Shown in pieces: positions 21,182-22,786 of a stretch of DNA of 22,786 nucleotides (the stretch's first letter is position 1; every line of letters starts with the position of its first letter). Origin of the DNA: a virus; the IMG/VR virus record IMGVR_UViG_3300046532_004276, positions 1 through 22,786 of that record. One strand, 5' to 3'. The notes under the pieces are model-generated. The model made no database searches, had not been told where the DNA came from, and saw only the letters and a list, made by a program, of their open reading frames with translations. The translations under genes and the position numbers were made by a program.

Positions 21182-22786
21182 TTATTGACAGCTTTCGCAT
21201 GTGGGGTCTATAACGGAACATGCCTTGGGGGTGGCTTCGGAATCATCGGGAGTTGCTGGGCTTGCGGACTTTTCTATTGTGCTGGCACTCTTGTTTCTTA
21301 GGTAGTAAGTACTTTTTAGACCTCTGTTCCTAGCGTGTATGTATAAGTCGTTCAAATATTTTAACGAAGTCTCCTTGTTGAAGAGGTTTAGGGATTGCCC
21401 CATGTCAATCCATTTTTGCCTAGCAGCAGCAGCGTCAATTAACTTAAATTGGTCTTGGTCGAAGGCCGTCTTAAACAATAACTGCATGTCGGGCGGTAGG
21501 TTCAAGGAGGAGACGTCTCCGTCCACCGCCTTTAGGGCTTCTATCAATTCAGGCTTCCACAAGCCTTTCTCTTTGCATCGCTTAACGAACCATTCGTTTA
21601 CAACGCTAAGGTTTCCGCTTTTATTTTCGTAAACAAAATACATAGAGAAATCTGGTTCGATGCATGGGGAGCAGCCTTGGATATAGGAGATAGTCGCCGT
21701 GGGGGCGATAGCCATTGTATTGCTGTTCCTCATTCCGTGTTCGGATATGTGATGGCGGACTTTTTTCCAGTCTACCTCTGGGCAGAACTTTTTCCCCCTG
21801 TGAATTATTGGCTTTTGGTCTAAGTAAGCCATTAGGCTTTTGTACGTGTCTATGGGTAGGGTATCTTGCTTCCATAGGGAACCTTCGTACGTTTTGTAAG
21901 AGCCTCTTTCTTCGGCAAGTTTACTTGAGTTAAGGATGCAGTGGTAAGATATGAATTCATAAAGTTCGTCCGAAAACTTAACTGCGTCTTCGGAAGAGAA
22001 GTCGACGCCGTAACAGTAAAATACGTCAGCCCACCCCATGCTCCCAGCGCCCACTGGGCGATGTTTTAAGTTCGATTTAGACGCTTCTTTGGTCGGGTAG
22101 TAGTTGATATCGATAACGTTATCAAGCATACGCATCTGAGTCGCTATGGTTTTCTCCAGTAGGTTGAAATCGAGCTTGCCTTTCTCGTCTAGGTGCTGCT
22201 TAAGGTTCAAGGAGCTTAGGTTACAGACCGCTGTCTCTCCTACTTCTGACTTTTCCCCGTCTTCGAACAGGGACGGTTTAGTGTGGAGGAAAATTTCCGT
22301 GCAGAGATTAGAGCTGTGAACTACCCCTTCGTGAGAATTAGAATATCGCATATTCGCGTTATCTTTAAAAGTTATCCAAGGGTGACCTGTTTCAAATAAG
22401 GTGCGAAGCATTTTTTTCCATAAATCCTTAGCTCTGACAATCTTGTGGTTGGTTAATTGCCCTTCGTCCGCAAGCTTGCAGTGCTTTTCATAAGCTTCGT
22501 CGAATAGTTTGCCGTGGAGTTCGTGTAAGTCTCTAGTATCGGAAGGAGAAAACAAGTACCAGCTTCCATCTTCTTGAATCCTGCGTATGAAAAGGTCAGG
22601 TATCCAGTTGGCGGTATTCATATCATGACACCTTCTTCGTTCATCGCCAGTGTTCTTTTTGAGTTCGAGGAAGTCCTCTATATCTAAGTGCCAAGGTTCT
22701 ATGTAGGCGCATCCCGCTCCCGGACGTTTCCCTCCTTGGTCTACGGCGATGAGAGTGTCGTTGTAAATTTTTAGCCAAGGAATTAG
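21182..22786 (-). CDS. nrdA: Class I ribonucleotide reductase alpha subunit (5' partial)
   Basis: The frame continues past the internal ATG at 22621 to the window edge, reading GGKRPGAGCAYIEPWHLDIEDF upstream in two parts, so the start lies outside the window. The visible 534 residues carry the active-site N160-L-C162-T-E164 (SSNLCTEI), the second redox cysteine C188 (AVCNLSSLN), the phosphate-binding PTATIS loop, the radical-transfer pair Y494-Y495 (STYYLR) and the C-terminal redox pair C530/C533 (CESCQ). It reduces ribonucleoside diphosphates using the radical relayed from NrdB. No intein or intron is seen in the visible part. The N-terminal regulatory cone cannot be judged. Confidence 0.97.
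   Translation of the reverse strand, partial: LIPWLKIYNDTLIAVDQGGKRPGAGCAYIEPWHLDIEDFLELKKNTGDERRRCHDMNTANWIPDLFIRRIQEDGSWYLFSPSDTRDLHELHGKLFDEAYEKHCKLADEGQLTNHKIVRAKDLWKKMLRTLFETGHPWITFKDNANMRYSNSHEGVVHSSNLCTEIFLHTKPSLFEDGEKSEVGETAVCNLSSLNLKQHLDEKGKLDFNLLEKTIATQMRMLDNVIDINYYPTKEASKSNLKHRPVGAGSMGWADVFYCYGVDFSSEDAVKFSDELYEFISYHCILNSSKLAEERGSYKTYEGSLWKQDTLPIDTYKSLMAYLDQKPIIHRGKKFCPEVDWKKVRHHISEHGMRNSNTMAIAPTATISYIQGCSPCIEPDFSMYFVYENKSGNLSVVNEWFVKRCKEKGLWKPELIEALKAVDGDVSSLNLPPDMQLLFKTAFDQDQFKLIDAAAARQKWIDMGQSLNLFNKETSLKYLNDLYIHARNRGLKSTYYLRNKSASTIEKSASPATPDDSEATPKACSVIDPTCESCQ

Noticed and set aside
21159-21221. Longer start for nrdB
   Set aside because: It overlaps the essential C-terminal CESCQ of nrdA and adds residues unlike the family. 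MSKTGLLLEEN at 21158 is a better start.
22619-22621. nrdA start at the ATG at 22621
   Set aside because: The upstream in-frame sequence encodes conserved NrdA residues (KRPGAG, EPWH), so the ATG is internal.

Overview
The window reads as part of a large tailed double-stranded DNA bacteriophage genome (Caudoviricetes-like). Genes are packed almost without gaps. The window holds a bacterial-type replication and recombination set (family C DNA polymerase, DnaB-type helicase, Toprim primase, RecA), a class I ribonucleotide reductase, and a collagen-like repeat protein of the kind found in phage tail fibres. No rRNA, tRNA, insertion sequence or host housekeeping gene is visible. The host cannot be named from the sequence.

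Layout. Positions 1-2492 (+ strand) hold the end of a collagen-like fibre protein built from tandem modules of about 114 residues, and directly after it a GT-A type glycosyltransferase. From 19530 down to 2489 (- strand) runs one dense gene train. In transcription order it encodes a small membrane coiled-coil protein, a GDP-mannose 4,6-dehydratase-like enzyme, an unknown protein, RecA, a VSR/PD-(D/E)XK-like endonuclease, a small acidic protein, the replicative helicase, the primase, a 2-oxoglutarate/Fe(II) oxygenase, a RecB/Cas4-like nuclease, a PHP-domain protein, a DEDDh exonuclease, the polymerase III alpha core, an NAD-dependent sugar epimerase, an unknown protein, a GT4-DUF4214-GT9 glycosyltransferase split over two frames, and a putative single-strand annealing protein. 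Most junctions are 4-base start/stop overlaps (ATGA, GTGA or TTGA), which implies translational coupling. A 117-bp divergent control region (19531-19647) separates this train from two small + strand genes (19648-20151). Beyond these lie nrdB and nrdA on the - strand; nrdA runs off the window end.

How the genes fit together. Helicase, primase, the polymerase split into three proteins (PHP, proofreading exonuclease, polymerase core), RecA, nucleases and the annealing protein form a replisome and recombination kit fed by the ribonucleotide reductase. Interleaved with them are sugar-nucleotide enzymes and glycosyltransferases. One glycosyltransferase abuts the Gly-Pro-Thr-rich fibre gene, so fibre or surface glycosylation is plausible but unproven.

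Most notable points: NrdB has valine at the radical-tyrosine position; a GT9 fold is split at a CTT-TAA-C sequence resembling the prfB +1 frameshift site; PHP, proofreading and polymerase functions are three adjacent genes; the primase lacks zinc-ligand cysteines; and both convergent gene pairs meet in the same 4-base TTAG overlap.
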